A DNA stretch of 64,000 nt from positions 1 to 64,000 of the forward strand of contig JASJCT010000041.1 of the NCBI GenBank assembly GCA_030065855.1, in the 5' to 3' direction. Numbering within the stretch: position 1 is the first letter of the stretch; every line of letters begins with the position of its first letter. The translations under genes and the position numbers were made by a program. Positions 52,714 through 60,464 of this stretch are shown here, piece by piece. The stretch comes from Myxococcota bacterium. Lineage in GTDB: Bacteria > Myxococcota_A > Polyangia > JAAYKL01. The notes below the pieces were generated by a model. It saw nothing but the letters and a program-made list of their open reading frames with translations. It made no database searches and was not told the origin of the DNA.

Positions 52714-54519
52714 ATGGGTAAAACCATTATTGAAAAAATTCTCGGTAGCCACTCTGGCAAAGATGTCTCACCCGGAGATATCGTCGACATCGCTATCGAT
52801 GCTCGCGCGGCCAGGGATTTTGGCGGCGCCAATGTGGTAAAGAACATCACTGATAACGGGCTCTCCGTAGAAAACCCGGAAAAGACCTATTTTACTTTTG
52901 ATTGCAATCCAGGCGGGTCGGATCAGAAGTACGCCACCAATCAGCAGGTCTGTCGCCTCTTTGCCAGGGATCACGATATTAATGTATACGATATTGATCA
53001 AGGGATCGGCACGCACCTGGCCATCGACGCAGGGCTGGCCTATCCGGGTTCCACGTTTGTCTCCACAGATTCCCACGCCAATATCCTGGGCGCCATCGGT
53101 GCCTTTGGTCAAGGCATGGGAGACGTGGATATCGCCCACGCCTTTGCCTTTGGCCGGGTGTGGTTCAAGGTACCGCCATCTGCGAAGATTATCCTCAACG
53201 GTACCCCCTCTGCGGCAGCATCGGCCAAGGACATCGTCCTTGCCATGCTAAAAAAACTAGGGGCCAATACCCTGCTCGGCTATTCAGCGGAAATCTACGG
53301 CCCTGCAGCAGAGCAGCTCGGGGTGTCAGATCGCATTACCATCTCGTCCATGGCCACGGAAATGGCCGGCATTATCGCCCTGTTTCCACCCAACGACGCG
53401 GTCGTGAAATATGCTTCAAAAGTCACGGGTAGAACCATCGATCCGGTACTCGCCGACAGTGATGCGGCCTACGAAAAGACATTTGAAATCGACATCGACG
53501 GCCTGGTCCCCCAGATCGCTCGACCCGGCCATCCAGAGGATGTGGTCGACGTGACCGAGGTCGTGGGGACCAAAATCGGTTCCGCCTTTATCGGTTCGTG
53601 CACCAACGGGCGATTCGAGGACATGAAGGCCGCTGCGGATCTGCTGGCAAATCGCAAGGTCGCGCCAGGTGTTGTGCTCAAGATCGTGCCCAGCACCAAC
53701 CAGGTCTGGCAACAGTGCCTCGACGAGGGGCTGATCAAGACGTTCAAAGATGCGGGCGCCCTGGTGGGCAATGCTGGATGTGCCGGGTGCGCTGCGGGGC
53801 AGATCGGCCAAAACGGCCCTGGGGAGATCACCGTGAGCACGGGCAATCGCAACTTTGCCGGCAAGCAGGGCAAGGGCGAGGTGTACCTGGCCTCACCCGC
53901 GGTCGTGGCCGCATCTGCCGTGGCCGGGGCCATCTCCCTGCCCGATGCCATTCCCGCACAGCCAGCTGTCTTTGAGGTCGGATCCGGGGGCAAACCAGCG
54001 CAAGCCGCAGCAGGCAAAGCTGCGGCTGCCAAGGAAAAACCCACCGCGTTCAAAGGCCGGGTGTGGGTCATCCGCAAAGACAATATCGATACGGACATGA
54101 TCTACCACAACCGCTACCTCACCATCACCAACATCGAGGAGATGGGGCAATACACCTTTGACAATCTCGAGGGGTGGGAGGACTTTGCCAAGAAAGCAAA
54201 GCCCGAAGATATTGTCGTGGTCGGCAAGAATTTCGGGGCAGGATCCTCGCGCCAACAGGCAGTGGATTGCTTTGAAAGCCTTGGTGTGTCGTGCATTATC
54301 GGCGAATCCTTTGGCGCTATCTACGAGCGCAACGCTATCAACAAGGGGTTTCCCATTGTCACGGCAGATCTGGTCTCGACCAACCTGGAAAGCGGTCAGA
54401 CACTGGAGGTCGATCTATCCACAGGTGCCATCAAATTGCCGTCTGGCGAGGTCGTCACAGGCGCCTTCTCAGATGTCCAAATGGAGATCTATAAAAAGGG
54501 CGGACTCCTTAACAACTAG
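52714..54519 (+). CDS. Aconitase-family enzyme, fused LeuC-LeuD type
   Basis: This 601-residue protein has a LeuC-like large domain (residues 1-420), an Ala/Lys-rich linker (about 424-450) and a LeuD-like swivel domain (about 452-601, with RKDNIDTDMI and NFGAGSSRQQAV). Fe-S ligands are present in GSCTNGRFEDM and NAGCAGCAAG. Compared with the neighbouring split enzyme, the segment that normally reads DHVIPA is FDCNPGGSD, and SDSHTC is TDSHANI, so parts of the active site differ. It probably hydrates or dehydrates a tricarboxylic acid (citrate/isocitrate or a relative), but the divergence leaves the substrate open. Confidence 0.8.
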   Translation: MGKTIIEKILGSHSGKDVSPGDIVDIAIDARAARDFGGANVVKNITDNGLSVENPEKTYFTFDCNPGGSDQKYATNQQVCRLFARDHDINVYDIDQGIGTHLAIDAGLAYPGSTFVSTDSHANILGAIGAFGQGMGDVDIAHAFAFGRVWFKVPPSAKIILNGTPSAAASAKDIVLAMLKKLGANTLLGYSAEIYGPAAEQLGVSDRITISSMATEMAGIIALFPPNDAVVKYASKVTGRTIDPVLADSDAAYEKTFEIDIDGLVPQIARPGHPEDVVDVTEVVGTKIGSAFIGSCTNGRFEDMKAAADLLANRKVAPGVVLKIVPSTNQVWQQCLDEGLIKTFKDAGALVGNAGCAGCAAGQIGQNGPGEITVSTGNRNFAGKQGKGEVYLASPAVVAASAVAGAISLPDAIPAQPAVFEVGSGGKPAQAAAGKAAAAKEKPTAFKGRVWVIRKDNIDTDMIYHNRYLTITNIEEMGQYTFDNLEGWEDFAKKAKPEDIVVVGKNFGAGSSRQQAVDCFESLGVSCIIGESFGAIYERNAINKGFPIVTADLVSTNLESGQTLEVDLSTGAIKLPSGEVVTGAFSDVQMEIYKKGGLLNN

Positions 54520-54545
54520 CAAACTCCCTTTGGAAGGAGAAACTC

Positions 54546-55814
54546 ATGGGCAAAACATTTGCAGAAAAAGTCCTGGCCAAGAAATCAGGCCAGGCCGAGG
54601 TGGTCCCAGGGCAGATCGTCATTGTTCAGCCAGACCACCTCCTGACCCACGACAACACAGCAGCTATCGTGGGAAAAATAAAAGACGATCTAGACGAGTT
54701 CGGCGTCGCCAGGCCGGCCATGCCGGTCATCGTGCTGGACCATGTAATCCCTGCAGCCACTGAAAAGCACGCCACCAACCACAAAACCGCGCGGGCGTTT
54801 GCCGAAAAATTCAAGCTCCCCAACTTTTACGACGTGGGAGCTGGGGTCTGCCATCAGGTGCTGATGGAAAAGGGCCACGCCCTACCGGGCAGCATCATCG
54901 TCGGTAGCGACTCCCATACCTGCTCCTACGGCGCGGTAGGGGTTTTTTCCACTGGCGTGGACCGGACAGAAGCCGCGGCGCTCTACCTCAAGGGCGAGAC
55001 CTGGCTCAGGGTGCCGGACACCATCAAGATAACACTGACCGGCAAATTCGTCCCTGGCGTGTCAGCAAAGGATCTGGTCCTCTCCATCATCGGGGATATT
55101 GGTGCAGACGGTGCTGCGTATCAGGCAGTGGAATTCCACGGCGATATTCAGAACCTCTCGGTAGAGGATCGGTTCGCCATCTCTAACATGGGCGTGGAGA
55201 TGGGCGCCAAGATCGCCGCGTTCCCAGTGGACGACATCACCCGGGCCTACCTCAAGTCCATCGGTGTTCAAGACAATGCCTACGAGCCGGTGTGGGCAGA
55301 CCCAGATGCTCAGTACATCCGGGAGCTGACCTATGACATGGGCGCCATCGAGCCGGTGATTGCAGCGCCCCACAAGGTGGACAATACAAAGAAGATCGGC
55401 GAGCTCGAGGGCATGGCCATTGACCAGTGCCTGCTCGGCACCTGCACCAACGGACGCCTGAGCGATCTGGAGGCGGCAGCGCGCATCCTCGGTGGCAAGA
55501 AAGTGGCCTCGACTGTCAGGCTATTGGTGCTTCCGGCATCAAAAGATATCTACGAAGCTGCCATTGAAAACGGCACCATTACAGCCCTATCCAAGGCCGG
55601 CGGGGTGGTATTACCACCTGGGTGTGGTCCATGTCTCGGCGCGCATCAAGGGGCCCTGGCGCCAAATGAAAAATGCCTATCCACAGCAAATCGCAACTTC
55701 AAAGGGCGCATGGGCTGCAAAGAGGCGGAGATCTATCTCTCCAGCCCTGAGACCCTGGCTGCCTCTGCGATTTACGGCAAAGTAACCGATCCCAGGAAGG
55801 TGGTGGCAAAATGA
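54546..55814 (+). CDS. Aconitase-family large subunit (LeuC/homoaconitase type)
   Basis: This 422-residue protein has the canonical catalytic features: DHVIPAATEKHATNHKTA, GSDSHTCSYGAVG, the Fe-S Cys in GTCTNGRLSDLE and the pair in PPGCGPCLGAHQG. The stop overlaps the start of the small-subunit gene (ATGA), as expected for a heterodimer. In this operon it most likely acts as aconitase (citrate to isocitrate); 3-isopropylmalate or homoaconitate activity is possible because the family shares these motifs. The gene starts 26 bases after the fused homologue. Confidence 0.87.
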   Translation: MGKTFAEKVLAKKSGQAEVVPGQIVIVQPDHLLTHDNTAAIVGKIKDDLDEFGVARPAMPVIVLDHVIPAATEKHATNHKTARAFAEKFKLPNFYDVGAGVCHQVLMEKGHALPGSIIVGSDSHTCSYGAVGVFSTGVDRTEAAALYLKGETWLRVPDTIKITLTGKFVPGVSAKDLVLSIIGDIGADGAAYQAVEFHGDIQNLSVEDRFAISNMGVEMGAKIAAFPVDDITRAYLKSIGVQDNAYEPVWADPDAQYIRELTYDMGAIEPVIAAPHKVDNTKKIGELEGMAIDQCLLGTCTNGRLSDLEAAARILGGKKVASTVRLLVLPASKDIYEAAIENGTITALSKAGGVVLPPGCGPCLGAHQGALAPNEKCLSTANRNFKGRMGCKEAEIYLSSPETLAASAIYGKVTDPRKVVAK

Positions 55815-56293
55815 AAGTGTGGAAATACGGCGACGACATCAATACGGACATGCTCTTTCCCGGCAAATACACCTACACCTGCTCGACAGCTGAGGAAATA
55901 AAACCCCACCTGCTCGAGGACCTGGACGCCGACTTTGCCGGCAGTGTGACCAGTGGTGATGTTATCTTTGGCGGCAAGAATTTCGGGTGCGGTTCCTCTC
56001 GGGAACAACCCACCCTGGGCCTAAAAGCCGTGGGCATTCAGGCCATCGTGGCCAAGAGCTTTGCCCGCATTTTTTACCGCTCCTCCATCAACCAAGGGCT
56101 GCTTCTCGTCGAGTGCCCAGAAGCGGTGGATGCCTATAATGCAGGCGATCCTGTGACCTTTGACGCCCAAAATGGAAAAATAACCGTGGCTGGCAAGGAA
56201 TTTTCATTCCCCAAATTGCCACCCGAGATCCTGGCCATCCGCGATGCAGGGGGCCTGCTGCCCTATACGCGGGCAGCGCTGAAAAATCGCTAG
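55811..56293 (+). CDS. Aconitase-family small subunit (LeuD type)
   Basis: This 160-residue swivel domain begins MKVWKYGDDINTDMLFPGKY and carries NFGCGSSREQPT, the substrate-binding loop of LeuD/homoaconitase small subunits. It is translationally coupled to the large subunit and completes the heterodimer. A composite palindromic repeat follows its stop before the citrate synthase-like gene, which may separate two expression segments of the operon. Confidence 0.88.
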   Translation: MKVWKYGDDINTDMLFPGKYTYTCSTAEEIKPHLLEDLDADFAGSVTSGDVIFGGKNFGCGSSREQPTLGLKAVGIQAIVAKSFARIFYRSSINQGLLLVECPEAVDAYNAGDPVTFDAQNGKITVAGKEFSFPKLPPEILAIRDAGGLLPYTRAALKNR

Positions 56294-56331
56294 ACCATGT
56301 CAAACGCTATTTGTCGGATTAAATCAGCAGA

Positions 56332-56427
56332 TTCCCCCTTGAAAAAGGGGGTAAGGGGGATTTTGTCACCTCGCAATGCCAGGGGAAAAGACGAAATCCC
56401 CCCAGCCCCCTTTGCCAAAGGGGGAGG
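56332..56427. repeat. Composite family A repeat inside the TCA operon
   Basis: Two family A palindromes (about 56332-56365 and 56393-56427) flank a linker containing CAATGCCAGGGGAA. This is the reverse complement of the unit at 112-196, linker included, so the whole composite of about 90 bases is a dispersed element. It lies between the small aconitase subunit and the citrate synthase-like gene, and an upstream extension of the latter frame would translate it. Confidence 0.87.
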
Positions 56428-56486
56428 CCTTTTTTCCGACATTTTTGACTGGACAGAGCACTAGGACGAATAAAGGAGATATTACC

Positions 56487-57590
56487 GTGGCAGAGGAAAA
56501 AAAATCCGGATGGGGTACGGTAACGACCCGGGTAGAGCCGAATAACCTGGTGATCGCCGGATACCCCCTGGCCCAGCTGATCGAAAAATCCAATGTGCTG
56601 GAGACAGCGCACTTACTCATCAAGACCGAGCTGCCGACCAAAGAGGAGCTCGCAGCGCATACAAAGAGCGCGTACAAGGCCGCGATGATGCCCGCGCCCC
56701 AGGTCGCCCGATTCGAAGGAGAGGACATCTCCGCGGCCCTGGGTAAATCCCTGCTCATGGACAAGGCGCTGTTCGAAGTGCCCACAGCAGGGGATGACGG
56801 ACCTGTGAACAAGACCATCTTTGCCCTGGGGCGATTCTGTCGATACCTGGCCAATTTGCTCGGAAACGAGGCGGCCCTGGACAAGGCTTCAGACACAGAG
56901 CCCTTTGGCAATCTCATCTACCGCGCTGTGACCGGCGAGGCCTCTGTCGATCCAAAGCGCGGGTTGATGATCGAAACCATGGTCGTCGCCAGCGTGGATC
57001 ACGGTGTCACACCGCCTTCTGCCCAGGCCGGTATGATCGCTGCATCTGTACGGGCGGATTATGCCATGTCCCTGTGCAGTGGCGTGGGTGCAATCACCGA
57101 TGTCCATGGCGGTGCCGGACGCATGGCTGCCCTGTTTTTCATGAAGGTCGTGGATAGGGCCAAGGCCGAGGACATCTCTCTCGAAAAGGCGTGTGAAGCC
57201 CTGGTGCGCGAATACAAGGAAAACAAAAAGCGCATCCAGGGACTTGGCCACCGGGTGCACAGCCAGGATCCCCGCCGGGATATCCTGTGGCAGCGGTCCA
57301 AGGAGTACGGACTTGCCAGTGATTACGTGGCTGTATCAGAGATGATCACAGACATCTTTAAGAATATCAGCGGCAAAAACCTGCCGATAAACGTGGACGG
57401 CGTGATCGGCGCGGTCGTGGCAGACATGGGGGTGGACGTAGACCTGGCCAAGGCCCTGTTTGTATTTGGTCGGGTCGCTGGATTGTCAGCCCACTACTTC
57501 GAGGAGATCTCGACCCAACGGCCCATGCGTCGCATCAATTTTGGCGATGCGGTCTACGAGGGAAAGCCAGATCGGAATTATCCGGCGTAG
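56487..57590 (+). CDS. Citrate synthase / citryl-CoA lyase-like protein
   Basis: This 367-residue protein begins at a GTG with AAAGGAGA 8 bases upstream; the longer frame to 56376 would read through the palindromic repeat. Citrate synthase-fold motifs are present: ASVDHGVTPPSAQA (catalytic His), LGHRVHSQDPRR and NLPINVDGVIGAVVADMG, then FGRVAGLSAHYFEE. The segments around INVDGVIG and GRxxGxxxHYxEE resemble the C-terminal lyase domain of ATP-citrate lyase more than ordinary citrate synthase. The next two genes encode an ATP-grasp and a CoA-binding synthetase subunit. It may therefore be the citryl-CoA lyase half of a citrate cleavage system, although plain citrate synthase activity cannot be excluded. 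Confidence 0.8.
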   Translation: MAEEKKSGWGTVTTRVEPNNLVIAGYPLAQLIEKSNVLETAHLLIKTELPTKEELAAHTKSAYKAAMMPAPQVARFEGEDISAALGKSLLMDKALFEVPTAGDDGPVNKTIFALGRFCRYLANLLGNEAALDKASDTEPFGNLIYRAVTGEASVDPKRGLMIETMVVASVDHGVTPPSAQAGMIAASVRADYAMSLCSGVGAITDVHGGAGRMAALFFMKVVDRAKAEDISLEKACEALVREYKENKKRIQGLGHRVHSQDPRRDILWQRSKEYGLASDYVAVSEMITDIFKNISGKNLPINVDGVIGAVVADMGVDVDLAKALFVFGRVAGLSAHYFEEISTQRPMRRINFGDAVYEGKPDRNYPA

Positions 57591-57602
57591 GATGCGAGAA
57601 CC

Positions 57603-57652
57603 TATCCCCCCGGCCCCTTTCCCTGCGAGAGAAGGGGGAGCGGAGTGGATTT
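57603..57652. repeat. G/C-run palindrome between citrate genes
   Basis: CCCCCCGGCCCCTTTCCCTG and GAGAGAAGGGGGAGCGG can pair through their C- and G-runs. It resembles families A and B in composition but shares neither core, so it is a separate variant. It lies in the 95-base spacer before the ATP-grasp gene. Confidence 0.55.
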
Positions 57653-57685
57653 TGAAATGTGGACGCAACTTGAAAAGGAGTGAGA

Positions 57686-59173
57686 ATGTCAGCGCTACCT
57701 GAATACAAGACCCGAGTCCTGCTCGAGGGTCAAGGGGTGCCCCTCGTGAACGGCGTATTTGTCGCTGCCGGGTCAGCAATCCCCGATGATCTTCCTGCGC
57801 CGCCGGTCTATCTCAAGGCCCAGATTCCAGGTGCCACGAGTCGCGCGGCCCATGGATTGGTCCGTCGATGTGACACCAAAGAAGAGCTCAACGCAAACCT
57901 GGCCGAATTGCTCGCCCCTGGTGCCTGGGGTCAGGCAGAAGGCGTGCTCGTGGCGAGCGCCGTGGACATGGTCGGTGAATACTATGCTGCCTGCATGCTC
58001 GACTTCGGCAGTGCGGAAAAACTGCCAGGTGGTACCCTGCTATTTTCGACCCAAGGTGGATCTGGTGTCGAAGGGCGATCGGAGAGCCTTAAAAAAATAT
58101 CGTTCTCCCTGCTGAACCTGCCGACCGCGGCCGAGCTGGCCGAAAAGTTCGGAGACGTGGAAAACAAAGCCAACATCGGCGCGTTTCTTGAGGGATTCAT
58201 TAAGACCTATGCCAAGTACAAGTTGATCGTCTTGGAGACCAACCCCATTGGCGTGCTCAAAGACGGCTCATTACTCGTGGTGGACTGTCGGGCCGAGTTC
58301 GAGGGCCAGGCCGTGGGCAAGGCAGATAAAGAGCTCTTTGCCCCGGCCTCGGTTACCAAAGAGGACAAGACCCGCCTCGAGCGCCTGGTCGACAAGATAA
58401 ACGAAGGCGATCCAGCCGGCACGGGGTTTATTCGGGAAGAACGGGAATCTCCCCCCAAAGATGCGTGGTGCGTGGCCACCAACCTGTGCGGTGGCGGCGG
58501 TAAAATGCTCTGGGAGATGACCACCGGAGCTCGAAAAGACATCTTCTCGATGAACGAGTCCGATACCTCGGGCGGCCTGTCTGCCTTTAAGAGCTACCGT
58601 GTGCTCCGAGCCATCCTCGAAATGGAAGGATCCCACGTGATCCTACTCACAGGATCGGGCATGGGGTTCCAGAACCAATACCACCTGGCCGCGGCCATGT
58701 GGAAGGGGCTCAGGGAGAGTCCCACACCCCTGCCGGCCATGCTCAGATTCGGCGGTACTGACGAGGACAAGGCAAGGGATCTGATCGCCAAGGTGGCGTC
58801 GTCTCTGCCCGTAAAGGTAAAGACCTACTTCCCCCACGTGTTTCCCAACGCCATGGTGGATGAAATTTCAGAAGTCGCCTCAAGAGAACGGGTTCGGGTA
58901 ACACCCGAGCCCCAGCCCGAGGGAGCGCCCACGTTTAGCGTCAAGATGCCCCCAGGGGATTTTTTCTACTATCCGGATAAATGGACCAAGGACGAGGCAC
59001 CCCCGTGCGTGGGGATCTGTCCCAATCAATTTTTGAGTTGGAATGCCGAGACGCGCATGGTTTCCCCTGTTGAGGGGGCGCGCTGCATCGGCTGTTTGCT
59101 GTGCGAAGTGGCCTCCTTGCTCGATGGCAACGGAGAGTTGCGCATCAGACTCGACATGCCGGAGGTGGACTAA
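57686..59173 (+). CDS. ATP-grasp acyl-CoA synthetase subunit with C-terminal Fe-S motif
   Basis: The body of this 495-residue protein resembles the ATP-grasp subunits of succinyl-CoA synthetase (SucC), citryl-CoA synthetase and ATP-citrate lyase: VLETNPIGVLKDGSLLVVD near 205-225, then an Asp/Ser-rich CoA-ligase-like half containing LLTGSGMGFQNQYH. It is about 100 residues longer than SucC. The extra C-terminus has CVGICP and CIGCLLC, five Cys in a spacing that suits a ferredoxin-type [4Fe-4S] cluster, with Ser at the usual fourth position of the second motif. The ATG at 57686 follows AAGGAG; its stop overlaps the partner start (TAATG). Confidence 0.8.
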   Translation: MSALPEYKTRVLLEGQGVPLVNGVFVAAGSAIPDDLPAPPVYLKAQIPGATSRAAHGLVRRCDTKEELNANLAELLAPGAWGQAEGVLVASAVDMVGEYYAACMLDFGSAEKLPGGTLLFSTQGGSGVEGRSESLKKISFSLLNLPTAAELAEKFGDVENKANIGAFLEGFIKTYAKYKLIVLETNPIGVLKDGSLLVVDCRAEFEGQAVGKADKELFAPASVTKEDKTRLERLVDKINEGDPAGTGFIREERESPPKDAWCVATNLCGGGGKMLWEMTTGARKDIFSMNESDTSGGLSAFKSYRVLRAILEMEGSHVILLTGSGMGFQNQYHLAAAMWKGLRESPTPLPAMLRFGGTDEDKARDLIAKVASSLPVKVKTYFPHVFPNAMVDEISEVASRERVRVTPEPQPEGAPTFSVKMPPGDFFYYPDKWTKDEAPPCVGICPNQFLSWNAETRMVSPVEGARCIGCLLCEVASLLDGNGELRIRLDMPEVD

Positions 59174-60138
59174 TGAGTGGCATACTTGAATATTTAGTCG
59201 GTGTGGAAACACCAAAGGTCCTCGTCATTGGCATCACGGGCAAGCAAGGTGCGAGCCGCAGCAAACTGATGATGAAAATGGGCACCAACGTGGTCGCGGG
59301 CTGTACCCCGGGCAAGGGCGGACAAGAGGTCAACGGCGTACCGGTCTTCAACTCCCCCCAGGAGGCCAAGGAGGCCATGCCAGAGATCAACAGTGCGTGC
59401 ACCTACGTGCCTGCTGGCGCGATCAAAAAAGCAGCTATGGACGCCATGGACGCGGGTATCAAGTTCACAGTGCTGACTGCGGATGGCGTGCCCACCCAAG
59501 ACGAAGCAGTGTTCAAGGAGTATTCCAAAGCAAAGGGCTGTACCCACCTCGGTCCCAACACCGTGGGCATGCTGGATACCTCTGGATACCTGTTCGGCCT
59601 CATCGGCGGCAGTGCCTCCTGGGCCAAGAAGAATTACCTGCCGGGTTGCGTGGGTGTCATCTCCCGGTCTGGTGGTCTGTCCCAGCTTCTAGGTGCCTTT
59701 CACTGCCGGCCCAACCTGCCCGGCCCGAGGGAGGATGGGTCCTTTGGCCCGCTGTGGGGCGATAAGTATCCCGGTGTCAGCGCTGTGATGTGCACTGGCG
59801 GAGACCCCATGCCTGGCGTGACCATGCTCGACGCGGCCCTTGCTTTCCAAAAGGACCCGCGCACCAAGGTCATCGTGGCCTACGGCGAAACCGGCACTAC
59901 CCAGGAAAACGACCTGGCCGCTGCGGTCAAGGCCGGCGCCATTACCAAGCCGATCATCATCTTCCTGGGCGGCATGTTCACCAAAGCCGGGGTTGCCCAA
60001 AGCCATGCCGGCGCCATGATTCGCAACGAGGAAGAGACCTACGCCTTCAAGCGTAAAATCATGGAGGAAGTGGGCATCATCGTCGTGGAACGTCCAGACG
60101 CCGTATTCGCCCAAACCGCCAAAGTCCTCGGCCTGTAA
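59173..60138 (+). CDS. CoA-binding acyl-CoA synthetase subunit (SucD/citryl-CoA synthetase-like)
   Basis: This 321-residue protein has an N-terminal CoA-binding Rossmann domain (VLVIGITGKQGASRSKLMMK and TPGKGGQEVNGVPVF). The ligase half carries ISRSGGLSQLL and SHAGAMIRNEE, where the His corresponds to the phospho-histidine of SucD. It is slightly longer than SucD (about 290). Its start overlaps the ATP-grasp gene, so the two are made together as one enzyme. Succinyl-CoA and citryl-CoA synthetases share these motifs; the upstream citrate synthase/lyase-like gene favours citryl-CoA, but succinyl-CoA synthetase is a fair alternative. It is the last gene of the operon. Confidence 0.83.
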   Translation: MSGILEYLVGVETPKVLVIGITGKQGASRSKLMMKMGTNVVAGCTPGKGGQEVNGVPVFNSPQEAKEAMPEINSACTYVPAGAIKKAAMDAMDAGIKFTVLTADGVPTQDEAVFKEYSKAKGCTHLGPNTVGMLDTSGYLFGLIGGSASWAKKNYLPGCVGVISRSGGLSQLLGAFHCRPNLPGPREDGSFGPLWGDKYPGVSAVMCTGGDPMPGVTMLDAALAFQKDPRTKVIVAYGETGTTQENDLAAAVKAGAITKPIIIFLGGMFTKAGVAQSHAGAMIRNEEETYAFKRKIMEEVGIIVVERPDAVFAQTAKVLGL

Positions 60139-60182
60139 TTAGTATCCGCCCCGAGATACCTATTTTCAACTTTACCTTGTAG

Positions 60183-60203
60183 CCGTGGGGTTTATCCCCA
60201 CGG
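60183..60203 (+). terminator. Hairpin at end of TCA operon
   Basis: CCGTGGGG (60183-60190), loop TTTAT and CCCCACGG (60196-60203) form a perfect 8-bp stem 45 bases after the last stop. No T-run follows, so it may be an RNA-stabilising 3' hairpin or a factor-assisted terminator rather than a classical intrinsic one. Confidence 0.6.
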
Positions 60204-60295
60204 TGAAAAACAAAGTAATACCCTTTCCTGGCTTCTCCCAAAAAGGCTCACACCTGACATTTCTCTTGTGCTTAACATTCTGGGAGCTGCCTCCC

Positions 60296-60390
60296 CAAGC
60301 CCCCCTCCTGGCCTCCCCCCGGTGTGCAAATGGTCATTGGGGGGAGGGATAGGGTCCGAACGTCCACCGGGTTGGGGAGGGGGCCCTCAA
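60296..60390. repeat. Family B palindrome pair
   Basis: Copy 4 (about 60296-60350, CCCCCTCCTGGCCTCCCCCC ... TTGGGGGGAGGG) is followed directly by copy 5 (about 60352-60390, containing TCCGAACGTCCACCGG). The pair is bracketed by two copies of CATTTCTCTTGTGCTT, about 150 bases apart. Confidence 0.75.
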
Positions 60391-60464
60391 GACTGTTAAG
60401 CACGCACATTTCTCTTGTGCTTCTAAAAATAAGTAGATAATGTTGATAATAAGGAGGAATGCCG

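Larger units (their letters stand above)
60139..60464. other. Intergenic region after TCA operon
   Basis: About 325 bases contain a perfect hairpin just after the operon, two family B palindromes and the ribosome site of the next gene (AAGGAGG, 60451-60457). No open frame of note was seen. CATTTCTCTTGTGCTT occurs twice (near 60257 and 60407), flanking the palindromes, possibly an insertion footprint. Confidence 0.6.

Noticed and set aside
56376-56486. N-terminal extension of the citrate synthase-like gene
   Set aside because: It would translate a dispersed palindrome; the GTG at 56487 has a proper ribosome site.
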